DNA of 7,411 nt, from NCBI GenBank assembly GCA_905480085.1, contig CAJQPD010000393.1:1-7411 (forward strand), given 5' to 3'. How positions within the stretch are numbered: the stretch's first letter is position 1; the number at the start of each line of letters is the position of its first letter. The position numbers were made by a program, and so were the translations under genes. Shown piece by piece: positions 6,267-7,411 of the stretch. Below the pieces are notes generated by a model. That model ran no database searches, was not told where the DNA came from, and saw only the letters and a program-made list of their open reading frames with translations. This DNA comes from an uncultured Acidimicrobiia bacterium. GTDB lineage: Bacteria; Actinomycetota; Acidimicrobiia; Spongiisociales; JAENVV01.

Positions 6267-7411
6267 CTAACGCTGCGGGACGAGCCGATAGACACCCTGA
6301 GAAGTTGCGAGGTAGACCTCGCCGTCGGCACCTTCCCCAAACGACAAAACTTGCCCGATCGGCCCGCCAAACTGGCCGGTGTAGTCGGTTACCTGCCCCG
6401 GTTCTGGGAGCTGAAACCCGCGCAGGTATCCTCCGCAATAGTCGGAGAAGAAATAGGTACCGACCAGCTCCGGGATGGCCGCACCCCGGTACACGATCCC
6501 GCCAGTGATGGAACATGAGCCGGCGTCGGCATGCGATACTTCTATGGCCGGCAAGGTCAGACCCGAGGTGTCACAGCCGGCCGATGGACTGAAGCAGTGC
6601 AAGCCTTCGGTAATCGGCCAACCAAGGTTCGCTCCGGAGTCGCCCATCGAGACGATATCGATTTCTTCGTACTGATTCTGACCCACATCTCCGATGATCA
6701 TCGAACTGCTCGCTTCGTCGATCCAGAACCGCCAGGGATTGCGGAGCCCCCAAAACCAGATTTCAGGCCTCGCATCGGCGCGATCCACAAACGGGTTGTC
6801 CGACGGTATCGAATAGCCCGCCTCGTCCGAGACCTCCAGGCGGAGTACCGAGCCCAACATTGAGTTGAGATTCTGACCATTTCCGTAACGGTCCGCCGCC
6901 CCGCCACCGTCCCCGAGACCCACATAAAGGCGGCCGGCGGAGTCGAACTGAACCATGCCTCCATTGTGATTTCCGGCCGGCTGGCCGACCGACAGAATGC
7001 TCTTCTCAGTCGCGGGATCGGCAGTGTCATCGACGACCGCGAAACTCGAGATCTGCGTGTTGCCGTCTCGGTCGGAGTAGTGGACAATCAGCAAACTCCC
7101 GTCGGGATAGCCAGGATGAAATGCTGCACCGAGCAAGCCCTGCTCGCCGGCATCCAGGACCTTGTCGGCGATGTCCAGAACCGTCTCGCCGCTATCCATC
7201 AGGACGATCAATCCAGACTTATCGGCGACATAGCTCTGCGATCCAGAAGAGAACACCAGGATCGGGAAGCCAAGATCGAGGTCGATGCGTTCGAGCGACA
7301 AACCGATCAGCGGCGCCAGTGGCGTCGTCGTGGTAGCCCCCGGCGGGGCGGCACTCGTGGTCGTTGACATCTCCGACGGAACCACCGTCGAGGCCGTAGG
7401 GAGCGAGGCAG
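6267..7411 (-). CDS. PQQ-dependent sugar dehydrogenase-like (GSDH) beta-propeller, 5'-truncated by window edge
   Basis: Member of the soluble aldose/glucose dehydrogenase-like family (six-bladed propeller), which oxidises sugars or other alcohols with bound PQQ; the substrate cannot be told from sequence. The frame is open to base 7411, so the true start lies outside. A GTG at 7385 is a possible but unlikely start. Counting from it, the first 25 residues are Ser/Thr/Pro-rich, like the linker after a signal peptide or lipobox, so export is likely. Family motifs in order: GEQGLLGAAFHP (80-91), NHNGG (139-143, His140 the candidate catalytic base), GLGDGGG (157-162 region), WGLRNPWRF (212-220), GDVGQNQYEEID (232-243), NLGWPITEG (253-261), GGIVYRG (295-301), YFFSDYCGGYLRG (311-323) and FGEGADGEVYLA (349-360). 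Cys264, Cys271, Cys291 and Cys317 could form disulfides, fitting an extracytoplasmic protein. It runs in the same direction as nurA, with a 93-base gap and no functional link apparent. Confidence 0.88.
   Translation of the reverse strand, partial: ASLPTASTVVPSEMSTTTSAAPPGATTTTPLAPLIGLSLERIDLDLGFPILVFSSGSQSYVADKSGLIVLMDSGETVLDIADKVLDAGEQGLLGAAFHPGYPDGSLLIVHYSDRDGNTQISSFAVVDDTADPATEKSILSVGQPAGNHNGGMVQFDSAGRLYVGLGDGGGAADRYGNGQNLNSMLGSVLRLEVSDEAGYSIPSDNPFVDRADARPEIWFWGLRNPWRFWIDEASSSMIIGDVGQNQYEEIDIVSMGDSGANLGWPITEGLHCFSPSAGCDTSGLTLPAIEVSHADAGSCSITGGIVYRGAAIPELVGTYFFSDYCGGYLRGFQLPEPGQVTDYTGQFGGPIGQVLSFGEGADGEVYLATSQGVYRLVPQR

Noticed and set aside
5475..6270. Overlapping plus-strand open frames (165 and 219 codons) opposite nurA
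   Set aside because: They are shadows of nurA on the other strand, with no conserved motifs.
6267..7385. GTG at 7385 as the true start of the sugar dehydrogenase
   Set aside because: The frame stays open to the window edge and the region is a Ser/Thr/Pro-rich linker with no signal peptide in view, so the real start almost certainly lies beyond base 7411.

Overview
This window is a high-G+C bacterial segment in which all five recognisable genes lie on the minus strand, so transcription runs from the right edge to the left. The organism looks like an actinobacterium, possibly one of the less-cultured acidimicrobial-type lineages. That placement is tentative: it rests on codon and base composition, a GTG start, the style of the SbcC head domain, and a possible leaderless-type promoter. 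No rRNA or other phylogenetic marker is present.

Layout in the direction of transcription: (1) 7411-6267, the C-terminal part of a probably exported PQQ-dependent sugar dehydrogenase-like beta-propeller, whose 5' end lies outside the window; (2) a 93-base gap holding a candidate -10 box just upstream of the next gene; (3) 6173-5223, a NurA-family nuclease; (4) 5226-3511, a HerA-family hexameric DNA-translocase ATPase; (5) 3506-2340, SbcD (Mre11 nuclease); (6) 2343-1, SbcC (Rad50 ATPase), cut by the left edge just after Walker B.

The last four genes form one tightly packed operon. NurA/HerA and SbcD/SbcC are each joined by an ATGA stop-start overlap, and HerA/SbcD are separated by only 4 bases. 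The set is the complete HerA-NurA plus Mre11-Rad50 DNA-end-processing module that is a familiar unit in thermophilic archaea, here in the order nurA-herA-mre11-rad50 and in what looks like an actinobacterial genome. The likely joint job is recognising and opening DNA ends (SbcCD), then resecting them processively (the HerA motor driving NurA) to produce single-stranded tails for recombination.

The most interesting molecular detail is in HerA. Its Walker A loop is not canonical (GISGVATKTS in place of a GxTGSGKS/T-like loop), while the Walker B DE pair and the downstream arginines are intact. Nearly every base is accounted for by these genes. No RNA genes, mobile elements, CRISPR arrays or attachment sites were seen.
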